Shown here: positions 7,331 to 14,317 of the stretch, one piece after another
How positions within the stretch are numbered: position 1 is the stretch's first letter
Layout: each line of letters begins with the position of its first letter
Origin: a virus
IMG/VR virus record: IMGVR_UViG_3300027721_000068
Span: 1 to 25,241 of that record
Strand: one strand, 5' to 3'
Length of the DNA stretch: 25,241 bases
The notes under the pieces: model-generated
The model's database searches: none
What the model saw: only the letters and a program-made list of their open reading frames with translations
What the model was told of the DNA's origin: nothing
Translations under genes and position numbers: made by a program

Positions 7331-7648
7331 GTGGTGGAAAGAGATTATTCCATTTTTTGGTGTGAGACCCTTTAAATTGTAGGTCTCCCCCAACCATACC
7401 TTCAGAATCTTTCGTGTTTGAGGGTCTTTCAGTCCAAAAATAGAATTAAAAAATACCCAAATTCTGTCGTAATCTATATAAACAACCCCATTTTTTTCAT
7501 CCTGGTTATAGTAAAATAATGGTTCTCTGTCCTCATCAACATAATATGTTTTATCACCTCTAACCACCGAAGTAAGATCGCCAAACTCTCTGTTTAACCA
7601 TTTTAAAACCAACCTGTCCCTACTACTTTCAGTTATTATTATTTTCAT
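7307..7648 (-). CDS. Repeat-domain protein, copy 3, with MKIIITE leader
   Basis: A 113-residue paralogue, first of the three tandem genes. It starts MKIIITESSRDRLVLKWLNR and contains FGDLTSVVRGDKTYYVD, EPLFYYNQDEKNGVVYIDYD, RIWVFFNSIFGL and ILKVWLGETYNLKGLTP. It ends in an extra tail, ISFHHCWNRPII, produced by out-of-frame reading of a leftover repeat fragment. It begins 11 nt downstream of the large multidomain gene, whose third domain is another copy of the same module, so the two are likely co-transcribed. No catalytic motif is recognised. As in the other copies, I-T-E at residues 5-7 could be a prohead-protease type site. Confidence 0.7.
   Translation of the reverse strand: MKIIITESSRDRLVLKWLNREFGDLTSVVRGDKTYYVDEDREPLFYYNQDEKNGVVYIDYDRIWVFFNSIFGLKDPQTRKILKVWLGETYNLKGLTPKNGIISFHHCWNRPII
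7372..7648 (-). repeat. Tandem repeat unit 3 (coding)
   Basis: Third direct copy, closest in sequence to unit 1: long runs of shared bases, including the segment around the codons for RIWVFF and the last 29 bp at the gene start. Confidence 0.8.
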
Positions 7649-7659
7649 ATCATTTTATA

Positions 7660-10122
7660 TTAATTAATAAGTTGATATAACTCTTTATTGTAAAACTTAA
7701 GCCTTTCAGTAATATATTCAGAATCACCAAGTTCTCCTAATTTATCTTTATAATATTGTATTCTTTCTTTATAATAATATATTTCGTTTTCTTTATTCCT
7801 TGCAAGTTTTGGTTTAGCATCAATCTTTTCTGTTTCAATATGTACCTCAAACTCCATATTTGTATAAATTGGATTTTCATAATAATATACAAAAAACTTA
7901 GGGAATGTCGTTGGGTTTGCCACAGTTTGTATTCTTGAGTAATCGTTTCTAAACATTATGTATTTATTCTTAGGTCTATCAACGTAAAGAATAATATCAA
8001 CATTAGATTCTTTATATTTATTGTGATTATGCCAAGAAGGAACTTTATAATAATACCCTCTTTCGGATCCAAATTTTTCAATCAACGAATAATCAACCGG
8101 TTTAACTTGCACAAAATAAGAAGTCCCATCAATTATCACATCAAAATCTTGACCTAATTTTCTATCCCTAACATCACCAGCACATCTTTCTATAATATTC
8201 CAAGTAAGACCTTCTTCATCAGGGTTTAATTTAAATTTGTTTATTATAACTGTTTTTGCATAACTTTCATTTTCTCTACCAGTTAAAATAGTGTTTTTAT
8301 TTATATCAACCAATCTTTCGGTAAATCTACCTTTGTCACCTACTAGTTCTCCAATGTTGTTTATAATCCATTTTCTAAAATTTTCCGTAGAACCAGTCTC
8401 CTCAGACCAAATTTTTTGAATTTCTTTATGTACCGAACTATTTGTATCAAATCTGTTTATGATTGACCAATTACCATTACCACCATAATTTTGTTCCGAA
8501 TATTTACCACCAATAATTCCCACATCAGTTTTACATTGTTCTGTTTCAATTTTCCCTAAACAACCGTTTGTGTATTTTAAACCTTCACATTTAGGGTAAG
8601 CATTGTTTATTAAACTTCTAAAAGATTTTGAGGTTAATGGGAAGACTTCTTTATTTTCAGATAAAATAAAATGTTCGTTAATTGTTTCTGAATTATAGTT
8701 CTCATCCAATGGGTCGAATTTAATTCTTGAAAAATCAACGGGTGTGAAGTCCCTCAAATTATAGGTCTCATCCAACCATACATTTAGGATATCCTTTATT
8801 TGTAAATTATTTAGACCAAAAATGTTTTCAAAAAATACCCAAATTCTTTTGTAATTTATATATATATAACCAGTTGTTGAACCATTATGATAATAGTAAA
8901 ATAATGGTAATCTGTCTTTATTAACATAAAATGTTTTATCATCTTTAACCACCGGAGTTAAATCACCAAATTTCTTGTTTAACCATTTTAATGCTGATTT
9001 TTCCTTATGATCAACCGATTCATTAATTGTTTCTTTTTTGTTTGTTTTTAAATTAAAAAGATCGTTAACGAATTCCCAATTAATGTGGTTCCAAAATTTA
9101 TTAATATATTGGTCTCGTTTATTTTTATATCTTAAATAATATGCGTGTTCCCAAAGATCTAACCCAAGTATTGGATATCCCCCATTAACATCATTCATTA
9201 ATGGGTTATCTTGGTTTGGTGTTGTAATAATTTTTAATCTATTAGTTTTTGTTAAAACCAACCATACCCAACCTGAACCAAAACTATCCAAGGCGGCCTT
9301 ATTAAATTCTTCTTTAAAATTTTTAAATGATTTGTATTGGTTTGTTATTTTATCTAAAAGATCCCCTTTTAAAGTTTGTTTTTTTGGTGATAACATTTTC
9401 CAAAACAATGCGTGATTAAATGCACCACCAGCATTATTTCTAACCTTTGTATTAAATTTAGTGATTGTTTTAATAATATCCTCAAGTTCTATATCACCTT
9501 TTCTACTTGATAAGGCATCATTTAATTTTTTAACATAACCTTTATAATGTTTGTTATAATGAACATCCATTGTTTCAGGATCAACAAATTGTTTTAATGC
9601 CGAATATGAATAGGGTAATTTCTCAATACCAATTTTTTTCATTTCGGTAATGAATTCTTTTTGAATGTTAATTTTATCTAATAATACGATTTGTTCTGTT
9701 AAGATATCAATTCTATTTGAAATGGGTTTTAACCCCTCATAAACAATATTAACCATTTCGGGGTGTTCCTTTTCAAACATTTTAATTAATCGTCCAGCAC
9801 CAGCATTTGCCTCATCCTCATTTTTTCCACCAATATCTTGGCCAATTTCCCGTTTTAATATGGTCATTTGATGTTCGTGAATCCATTCGTGAGCAAGGGT
9901 TCTTAAGATATCTCGGTTCAACCGACCTTTAGTTAATATTTTAATACCAAACTCATCACTTCTACTACCAGTCGTCATTTGACCTGTGCGATCACCCAAG
10001 AAAGAAACTAAAATGTCGTCCTTTAATGGGTATTTATCATTTAAAAACTTAATAAATTTTTTGGCAAGATCCTTACTTTCTTGGGACATTGAGCATTTAA
10101 TATGTTTAATAGATACTTTCAT
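7660..10122 (-). CDS. Multidomain protein: HExxH peptidase-like, Fe/Mn SOD, repeat domain, PD-(D/E)XK-like nuclease
   Basis: An 820-residue fusion. Residues 1-130 form a zinc-peptidase-like domain with LAHEWIHEHQ (H78, E79, H82) and downstream acidic NEDEANAGAG (E102/E104). Residues ~167-355 are a complete Fe/Mn superoxide dismutase: LPYSY start, ligands H188 (VHYNKH), H237 (NHALFW), D322 and H326 (DLWEHAYY), gateway Y196. NNAGGAFNH and PNQDNPLM are closer to the Mn than the Fe type. Residues ~377-460 repeat the module of the neighbouring small genes. Residues ~610-720 resemble a PD-(D/E)XK nuclease: E617/E619, GQDFDVIIDG (D659/D661), VQVKP (Q672, K674). Residues ~490-610 are unassigned. [I/L]-x-E sites lie in each linker (141-143, 158-160, 366-368, 481-483, 487-489). 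The box upstream ends only 4 nt before this ATG; Met12 is an alternative start. Confidence 0.8.
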   Translation of the reverse strand: MKVSIKHIKCSMSQESKDLAKKFIKFLNDKYPLKDDILVSFLGDRTGQMTTGSRSDEFGIKILTKGRLNRDILRTLAHEWIHEHQMTILKREIGQDIGGKNEDEANAGAGRLIKMFEKEHPEMVNIVYEGLKPISNRIDILTEQIVLLDKINIQKEFITEMKKIGIEKLPYSYSALKQFVDPETMDVHYNKHYKGYVKKLNDALSSRKGDIELEDIIKTITKFNTKVRNNAGGAFNHALFWKMLSPKKQTLKGDLLDKITNQYKSFKNFKEEFNKAALDSFGSGWVWLVLTKTNRLKIITTPNQDNPLMNDVNGGYPILGLDLWEHAYYLRYKNKRDQYINKFWNHINWEFVNDLFNLKTNKKETINESVDHKEKSALKWLNKKFGDLTPVVKDDKTFYVNKDRLPLFYYYHNGSTTGYIYINYKRIWVFFENIFGLNNLQIKDILNVWLDETYNLRDFTPVDFSRIKFDPLDENYNSETINEHFILSENKEVFPLTSKSFRSLINNAYPKCEGLKYTNGCLGKIETEQCKTDVGIIGGKYSEQNYGGNGNWSIINRFDTNSSVHKEIQKIWSEETGSTENFRKWIINNIGELVGDKGRFTERLVDINKNTILTGRENESYAKTVIINKFKLNPDEEGLTWNIIERCAGDVRDRKLGQDFDVIIDGTSYFVQVKPVDYSLIEKFGSERGYYYKVPSWHNHNKYKESNVDIILYVDRPKNKYIMFRNDYSRIQTVANPTTFPKFFVYYYENPIYTNMEFEVHIETEKIDAKPKLARNKENEIYYYKERIQYYKDKLGELGDSEYITERLKFYNKELYQLIN
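8756..8994 (-). repeat. Repeat unit 4, embedded in the multidomain gene
   Basis: Same unit as in the tandem genes but without the MKIIITESS end. It encodes the third domain of the 820-residue protein. A few codons are inserted around the YYHNGSTTGY segment relative to the others. Confidence 0.75.
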
Positions 10123-10126
10123 TGTT

Positions 10127-10136
10127 TATAAATATC
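10127..10136 (-). promoter_or_regulatory. Promoter-like box before multidomain gene
   Basis: Minus strand GGATATTTATA. It ends 4 nt before the annotated ATG at 10122, much closer than the 13-36 nt seen elsewhere, so either the mRNA is nearly leaderless or translation starts at Met12 (10089). Confidence 0.45.
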
Positions 10137-10154
10137 CAACATATTAAAAATTGA

Positions 10155-10607
10155 TCATAATGGTTTAAGTGGGGGTAAATCATCTAACATCTTCATCATT
10201 AAGTCCGCCATATAAGTTACCCCAAAATCCCTTAAATTATAGGTCTGTTCCAACCATACCTTCAGTATCTCCTGTGTTTGCAAGTCTTTCAGACCAAAAA
10301 TGGATTCAAAAAATACCCAAATTTTTTCGTAATTTACAAAAATTGTTGTGTCATCAAAAGTTGTTGTGTCATCCTTACCATACATAAGTAACGGAAATTT
10401 GTTTTCATCAACATAATATATCTTATCATCAATAACCATCTTAATTAAATTACCAAACCCCTTGTTTAACCATTTTAATGCAATTTCAGATATAGTAGAC
10501 CCAACACGACCATCATTACCTAACGCCTGAAGCTCTCTATAAGTAATTTCATTAAGACCCATAACACCATTAATTCTATTTATGTTAGAGATTAAAATCT
10601 TATCCAT
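10155..10607 (-). CDS. Repeat-domain protein, diverged copy 5, with longer N-terminus
   Basis: A 150-residue protein whose C-terminal two thirds are the shared module: ALKWLNKGFGNLIKMVIDDK, YYVDENKFPLLMYGKDD, VNYEKIWVFFESIFGL and ILKVWLEQTYNLRDF. An extra DDTTTFDDTT stretch sits in the middle. The N-terminus is not the MKIIITESS leader, but I-S-E (residues 39-41) lies directly before ALKWLN and L-N-E at 18-20. I chose ATG 10607 over the in-frame ATG at 10637, because the longer form would be encoded by the promoter-like box GTATTTATG itself (10622-10630). It lies between the helicase and multidomain genes, each with its own box. Function unknown. Confidence 0.65.
   Translation of the reverse strand: MDKILISNINRINGVMGLNEITYRELQALGNDGRVGSTISEIALKWLNKGFGNLIKMVIDDKIYYVDENKFPLLMYGKDDTTTFDDTTIFVNYEKIWVFFESIFGLKDLQTQEILKVWLEQTYNLRDFGVTYMADLMMKMLDDLPPLKPL
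10232..10481 (-). repeat. Repeat unit 5 (coding, diverged)
   Basis: Most diverged copy, in the same orientation, sharing the AAATTATAGGTCTGTTCCAAC end and the block encoding KIWVFFESIFGL. Confidence 0.75.
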
Positions 10608-10621
10608 ATTAAATGTTTTAA

Positions 10622-10630
10622 CATAAATAC
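10622..10630 (-). promoter_or_regulatory. Promoter-like box before repeat protein 5
   Basis: Minus strand GTATTTATG followed by TTAAAACA, 14 nt before the ATG at 10607. It decides the start codon of that gene. Confidence 0.45.
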
Positions 10631-10646
10631 TAAACAATCTATTCTT

Positions 10647-12392
10647 TTACATTCTTCTATTAATAGAATTTAACATTTCCTCAACAATATCCCCACCATT
10701 CTCAAGTAGATCATCACCCATAACGGTATTAATGATCTTTTTCTTGTGGTTTAAAATGTTATAAATTGCTCCCTCAATAGTATTTTCAAATAACGGATAA
10801 TAAATTAACACATTATTTTTTTGACCATAACGATACGCCCTATCTTCTGCTTGAGCATGTTCTGCTGGAACAAAAGATAAATCATTCATAATAACAACCT
10901 CAGCGGCAGTTAATGTTAACCCAACACCAGCAGCCTTTAAATTTCCAACAAACACCTTAATCTTATCGTTTTCTTGGAATTCATCAATTGCGTGTTGTCG
11001 TTTTGGTTTTGAACAACTACCATCCAAATAAACGGATTGTTTCCCAAAATGATTATGTATTAATTGTAAGGTGTCAGTAAAGTTGGTGAATATAATAACT
11101 TTCTTACCCTGTTCAATAATGTTCTCAACAATCTCAATAGTATGTTTTACTTTTTCGTTAGCAATAATTTTTCTAACCTTCATTAATTTACTGAACTGTA
11201 TTGTAAGTGATGTAGATTCCTCCGACTTCTTTTCAAACCAATCATAATACTCACCCATCATCTCCTCATAATCTTTTGATTTTAAATTAAGATAAATTGG
11301 GGATATGATTTTTTCTGGTAGATCCAACACATCGTCTTTTAATCGTCTCAACATTTGTTTTGATGTTCTATCTCTTAGTTCTTCCAAATTAGATGCCCCC
11401 TGAACATTCCATATTTTTCTTTTACCTGCCATAAATTGATAACCCTGACAATAACGTATCGCATAAGCCATCCAATTCTGAGCAACGGGACTCTCAATAA
11501 TATTTAATAAATTAAAATAATTCATTGGTCTATTGGTCATCGGAGTTCCCGTTAATAACCAAACTCGTTTAATTTGTTTAACAAATGAATTAATAATCTT
11601 TGTCCGTTGAGCTTGGGGATTAGAGATCATATGAGCTTCATCCATTATAACCAAATCAAATTCAGAATTCTCCAATAAAGATTTCTCTTTTACCTTTGGA
11701 TCATAAAAGTTTTTAAGGATGTCGTAATTAATGATTACAAAGTCGTGGTCAGTTGAAAACTTCTTACCCTCACAAATAAAAATACTACGATCAGTGTAGT
11801 TCTCAATTTCTCGTTGCCAATTAATCTTTAACGATGCGGGACAAATAATTAATATCTTCTTAACACCAGTCTCTAATGCGGCAATAATAGTTGCGGTTGT
11901 TTTACCCAATCCCATATCGTCAGCAAGAATAAATCTTCTTGACCCAACCAATTTCTCAATCGCTTCTTTTTGGTGATTAAGTGGTGGTCGGTTATCGTAT
12001 TTGGAATAATCAACATCAACCTTCTCAATGGTGTGGGTTTTTATTAATGATGATTTAGGAACCCAAAATTCGGTTATCTCATCTTTCTCAAAAAACTTAC
12101 CCCAAATATGATACGATTTTTCTTTCTCAACCAAAAGTTTTTCAATATAAATTTTATCGGGAACCTCTAAAAGGTATTTTTCTTCAGCAAATTTCTTTGC
12201 AAAGTAAGTATCAAGATCAACCCACTTACGAGCAACTTTTGGTGTTACATCGTGATAGTTGTTAATATAATCGGATTGTGTTCTTGTGGGAAAGAATTTT
12301 TTATTCTTCTCTTTTTTTGTTTTTAACGAAAGGATATAGTTATTTGCCCCCGAGTAAACTTCAAGTAATTCTAATGCCTTATGTTCTATCAT
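10647..12392 (-). CDS. SNF2-family DEAH helicase/translocase
   Basis: A 581-residue superfamily 2 ATPase of the SNF2 type. Motifs (numbering from the ATG at 12392): NHQKEA (Q-like), Walker A DDMGLGKTT (158-166), Walker B DEAH (251-254), LTGTPM (280-285), AAGVGLTLT (487-495) and the arginine-finger motif QAEDRAYRYGQ (514-524). The DDMGLGKT and EDRAYRYGQ forms are typical of SNF2 proteins close to SMARCAL1/HARP rather than T4 UvsW. The likely role is an ATP-driven duplex DNA translocase in replication or recombination (fork remodelling). I use ATG 12392 rather than TTG 12410, because the TTG overlaps a GGAG element and the ATG gives MIEHKALELL. It diverges from the 12472 structural gene across a shared promoter-like region. 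Confidence 0.9.
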   Translation of the reverse strand: MIEHKALELLEVYSGANNYILSLKTKKEKNKKFFPTRTQSDYINNYHDVTPKVARKWVDLDTYFAKKFAEEKYLLEVPDKIYIEKLLVEKEKSYHIWGKFFEKDEITEFWVPKSSLIKTHTIEKVDVDYSKYDNRPPLNHQKEAIEKLVGSRRFILADDMGLGKTTATIIAALETGVKKILIICPASLKINWQREIENYTDRSIFICEGKKFSTDHDFVIINYDILKNFYDPKVKEKSLLENSEFDLVIMDEAHMISNPQAQRTKIINSFVKQIKRVWLLTGTPMTNRPMNYFNLLNIIESPVAQNWMAYAIRYCQGYQFMAGKRKIWNVQGASNLEELRDRTSKQMLRRLKDDVLDLPEKIISPIYLNLKSKDYEEMMGEYYDWFEKKSEESTSLTIQFSKLMKVRKIIANEKVKHTIEIVENIIEQGKKVIIFTNFTDTLQLIHNHFGKQSVYLDGSCSKPKRQHAIDEFQENDKIKVFVGNLKAAGVGLTLTAAEVVIMNDLSFVPAEHAQAEDRAYRYGQKNNVLIYYPLFENTIEGAIYNILNHKKKIINTVMGDDLLENGGDIVEEMLNSINRRM

Positions 12393-12436
12393 TGTAGACG
12401 TGTTCTCCAAAATAGTTAGTTTGTGTTAATAATAAT

Positions 12437-12455
12437 CAATAAATAGATATTTATC
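12437..12455. promoter_or_regulatory. Overlapping divergent promoter-like boxes
   Basis: CAATAAATAGATATTTATC. The right half, GATATTTATC (12446-12455), is a sense-strand box 16 nt before ATG 12472. The left half, read on the minus strand, gives CTATTTATTG (12437-12446), which matches the form before the tape measure gene and faces the helicase gene. The two cores abut, so use of one could exclude the other. Confidence 0.4.
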
Positions 12456-12471
12456 AATAAAACAGGTTTTT

Positions 12472-12984
12472 ATGCAAAATAAAGTTCCAATAACACGTTT
12501 AGGGAAATTCTTTGGTGAGAGTGATTACAATTTAGAAATTTCACTCGGCGAGGAATGGTTAATCGGCGATATGAACTTCACTTGCGTTCTTTATCGTATT
12601 GATAGATATAAAACAAAAACTGACGATGTTTATGGTGAAGCCCTTGAGGATGGTATAAAATATTTACCCCCCGTTGAGTTTAATGGTTATGTTCAGATCA
12701 CTGCCCCTGAAAATAAACTTATGGGATCCACTCGTATTGAGCAAATGGAACCAGGAAATATTAAAGTCTCCGTATATCAAAAAACATTGGATGATTTGGG
12801 TATTGATATTAGTTTTGGGGATTATATTGGTTATTATGAAAGTGAAACGGTAGTTAGATATTATACGGTAAATAACGATGGTCGTGTTATTTCGGATAAC
12901 AAACATACGTATGGGGGTTATAAACCATTTTATCGTACTATTAGTGCATCACCTGTTGGTCCAAATGAATTTAGAGGATTATAA
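12472..12984 (+). CDS. Probable virion structural protein, tail module
   Basis: A 170-residue soluble, beta-rich protein starting MQNKVPITRLGKFFGESDYN, with a middle segment KTDDVYGEALEDGIKYLPPV and a central LMGSTRIEQMEPGNIKVSVY. I do not recognise a named family. Its position directly before the gp15-like tail terminator (11-nt gap) and the sheath gene suggests a neck or head-tail joining component. A promoter-like box lies 16 nt upstream, so it probably heads a two-gene unit with the terminator gene. Confidence 0.6.
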   Translation: MQNKVPITRLGKFFGESDYNLEISLGEEWLIGDMNFTCVLYRIDRYKTKTDDVYGEALEDGIKYLPPVEFNGYVQITAPENKLMGSTRIEQMEPGNIKVSVYQKTLDDLGIDISFGDYIGYYESETVVRYYTVNNDGRVISDNKHTYGGYKPFYRTISASPVGPNEFRGL

Positions 12985-12995
12985 TATATATTAAT

Positions 12996-14033
12996 ATGGG
13001 ATTACCTAAAAAAATAAAAAAGACATTACCATTAACACAACCAAGAACTTTATATCCTAGAAGACAGGAATTAAAGGAAATGATTGAACGCGATGGAACT
13101 TATCTTCCCAAATCATTACTTCACGCAGATCTTGATCGTGGATTTTTGGATTTTGTTAGGGATGAATTAAAATGTGTTGTTGAGGGAAAAACGGTTCCAA
13201 TGGTTGATATTTTAATATCCACACAAAATTGGTCTCAGTTTGTCGAAACTTGGGATTTCCAAAATATTGATAAAAATACTGAACCACCACTTATTACTGT
13301 CATTAGAACACCTGAAGTTAAATACGGAACAAATCCGGCATTAAGGTATAATATACCAAATAGAAGACAATATTATTATGCTCAAGTTCCAACTTGGGAT
13401 GGTCAAAGACACGGTATGGATATTTATAAAATACCACAACCCGTTCCTGTTGATATAAAATATACTGTTGCAATTATTTGTAATAGAATGAGAGAACTTA
13501 ATAAGTTTAACCAAATTATATTGGAGAAATTTTCGTCAAGACAAGCATACCAAAATATTAAAGGACATTACATTCCAATAGTAAATGATGAAATTACGGA
13601 CGAGTCGGTACTAGATCTTGAAAAAAGAAAAGTATATATTCAAAAATATACATTCACAATGTTGGGATTTTTAATTGATGAAGATGAGTTTGAGGTTCAA
13701 CCTGCGGTTACAAGAATTTTTCAAATGTATGAAGTAGATACACAAATAAAAAAGAAACGACAAAAAAGGGAAGAACCAAATATACCATCGGATTATATTC
13801 CAACATATCCATCAGGAGTAACGGAATCTATCCAAACCTTTGAATATACTGTTAATTTAACATTAGGCGAAACAACTAATGTTGATAATTTTAGTGTATA
13901 CATTAATGGTGACTATTATGGTGATAATATTGAGTTTATACAAATCAATACAAATGATGTGTTAAGAATAACAGTTGTTAAACCAAACGAGTCTGACGAT
14001 ACCAAAATTATATATAACCAAGAGTTATTATAA
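12996..14033 (+). CDS. Tail terminator / sheath stabiliser (T4 gp15-like)
   Basis: A 345-residue protein, resembling T4 gp15 and its relatives. In gp15 a 'P-x-x-x-x-Y-x-x-x-I' strand is followed by a helix with FxQIxExxLxxF and later by a Lys/Arg-rich strand leading to a 'Y.FT..G.L/W..p....' strand. Here I see PVPVDIKYTVAIICNRMREL, FNQIILEKFSSRQ, then LEKRKVYIQKYTFTMLGFLI and VQPAVTRIF. The role would be to cap the tail tube and sheath at the neck end and join it to the head. About 80 extra residues at the C-terminus (after a KKKRQKREE basic patch) form a separate beta-rich segment (FEYTVNLTLGETTNVDNF). Its place one gene before the sheath fits T4 gene order 15-18-19. It ends exactly one base before the stop of a convergent small gene. 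Confidence 0.65.
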   Translation: MGLPKKIKKTLPLTQPRTLYPRRQELKEMIERDGTYLPKSLLHADLDRGFLDFVRDELKCVVEGKTVPMVDILISTQNWSQFVETWDFQNIDKNTEPPLITVIRTPEVKYGTNPALRYNIPNRRQYYYAQVPTWDGQRHGMDIYKIPQPVPVDIKYTVAIICNRMRELNKFNQIILEKFSSRQAYQNIKGHYIPIVNDEITDESVLDLEKRKVYIQKYTFTMLGFLIDEDEFEVQPAVTRIFQMYEVDTQIKKKRQKREEPNIPSDYIPTYPSGVTESIQTFEYTVNLTLGETTNVDNFSVYINGDYYGDNIEFIQINTNDVLRITVVKPNESDDTKIIYNQELL

Positions 14034-14198
14034 TCAATCTTCCCCATAAATATCTTTTTTCTCCTTACACTTTTCAAATATAAGGTTTTCCAAAAAACGA
14101 TACATTTTGATCCCACGTTTATCGCAATAACGTTTTAAAACTTCGTGCGACTCAACTGAAATCTTTAAATTCTTTATTTTTTTAACATCTTCACTCAT
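14034..14198 (-). CDS. Ribbon-helix-helix-like small regulator, 54 residues
   Basis: ATG at 14198, TGA at 14036-14034. The translation begins MSEDVKKIKNLKISVESHE and continues LKRYCDKRGIKMYRFLENLI, ending with a charged tail. A short strand (IKNLKISVES), a helix (HEVLKRYCDKRG) and a second helix (KMYRFLENLIFEKC) match the ribbon-helix-helix (Arc/CopG-type) layout of DNA-binding dimers. The promoter-like box TATTTATA on the minus strand (14234-14241) precedes it. It lies between the gp15-like and sheath genes, antisense to both, converging with the former. The sheath promoter region is about 80 bp upstream of its start, so a repressor acting on that gap is possible but unproven. No toxin partner is adjacent. 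Confidence 0.65.
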   Translation of the reverse strand: MSEDVKKIKNLKISVESHEVLKRYCDKRGIKMYRFLENLIFEKCKEKKDIYGED

Positions 14199-14233
14199 AG
14201 GTAGAAAAAAGGTAGAATAAAATCATACCATAA

Positions 14234-14241
14234 TATAAATA
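14234..14241 (-). promoter_or_regulatory. Promoter-like box before RHH gene
   Basis: Minus strand TATTTATA, 35 nt before the ATG at 14198. Confidence 0.4.
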
Positions 14242-14277
14242 GTTTCATATAAGTAAAGTTTTTGCTTAAAACTCCAA

Positions 14278-14285
14278 TATTTATA
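14278..14285 (+). promoter_or_regulatory. Promoter-like box before tail sheath gene
   Basis: AATATTTATATAATAAAAT, with the box ending 32 nt before ATG 14318. The leader that follows ends AACAAACAAACAAAATG, an A-rich, Shine-Dalgarno-free leader typical of strongly expressed Bacteroidota genes. Confidence 0.55.
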
Positions 14286-14317
14286 TAATAAAATAAATCT
14301 ATAAACAAACAAACAAA

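Noticed and set aside
6646-7648. Tandem repeats as a CRISPR array
   Set aside because: Units are ~275-345 bp, coding, and diverged along their length; there are no short identical repeats with unique spacers.
10647-12392. UvsW assignment for the helicase
   Set aside because: The DDMGLGKT and QAEDRAYRYGQ motifs are those of SNF2 proteins, not of UvsW-type helicases.
14034-14198. Toxin-antitoxin pair
   Set aside because: The RHH gene has no adjacent partner; the flanking genes are tail structural genes.
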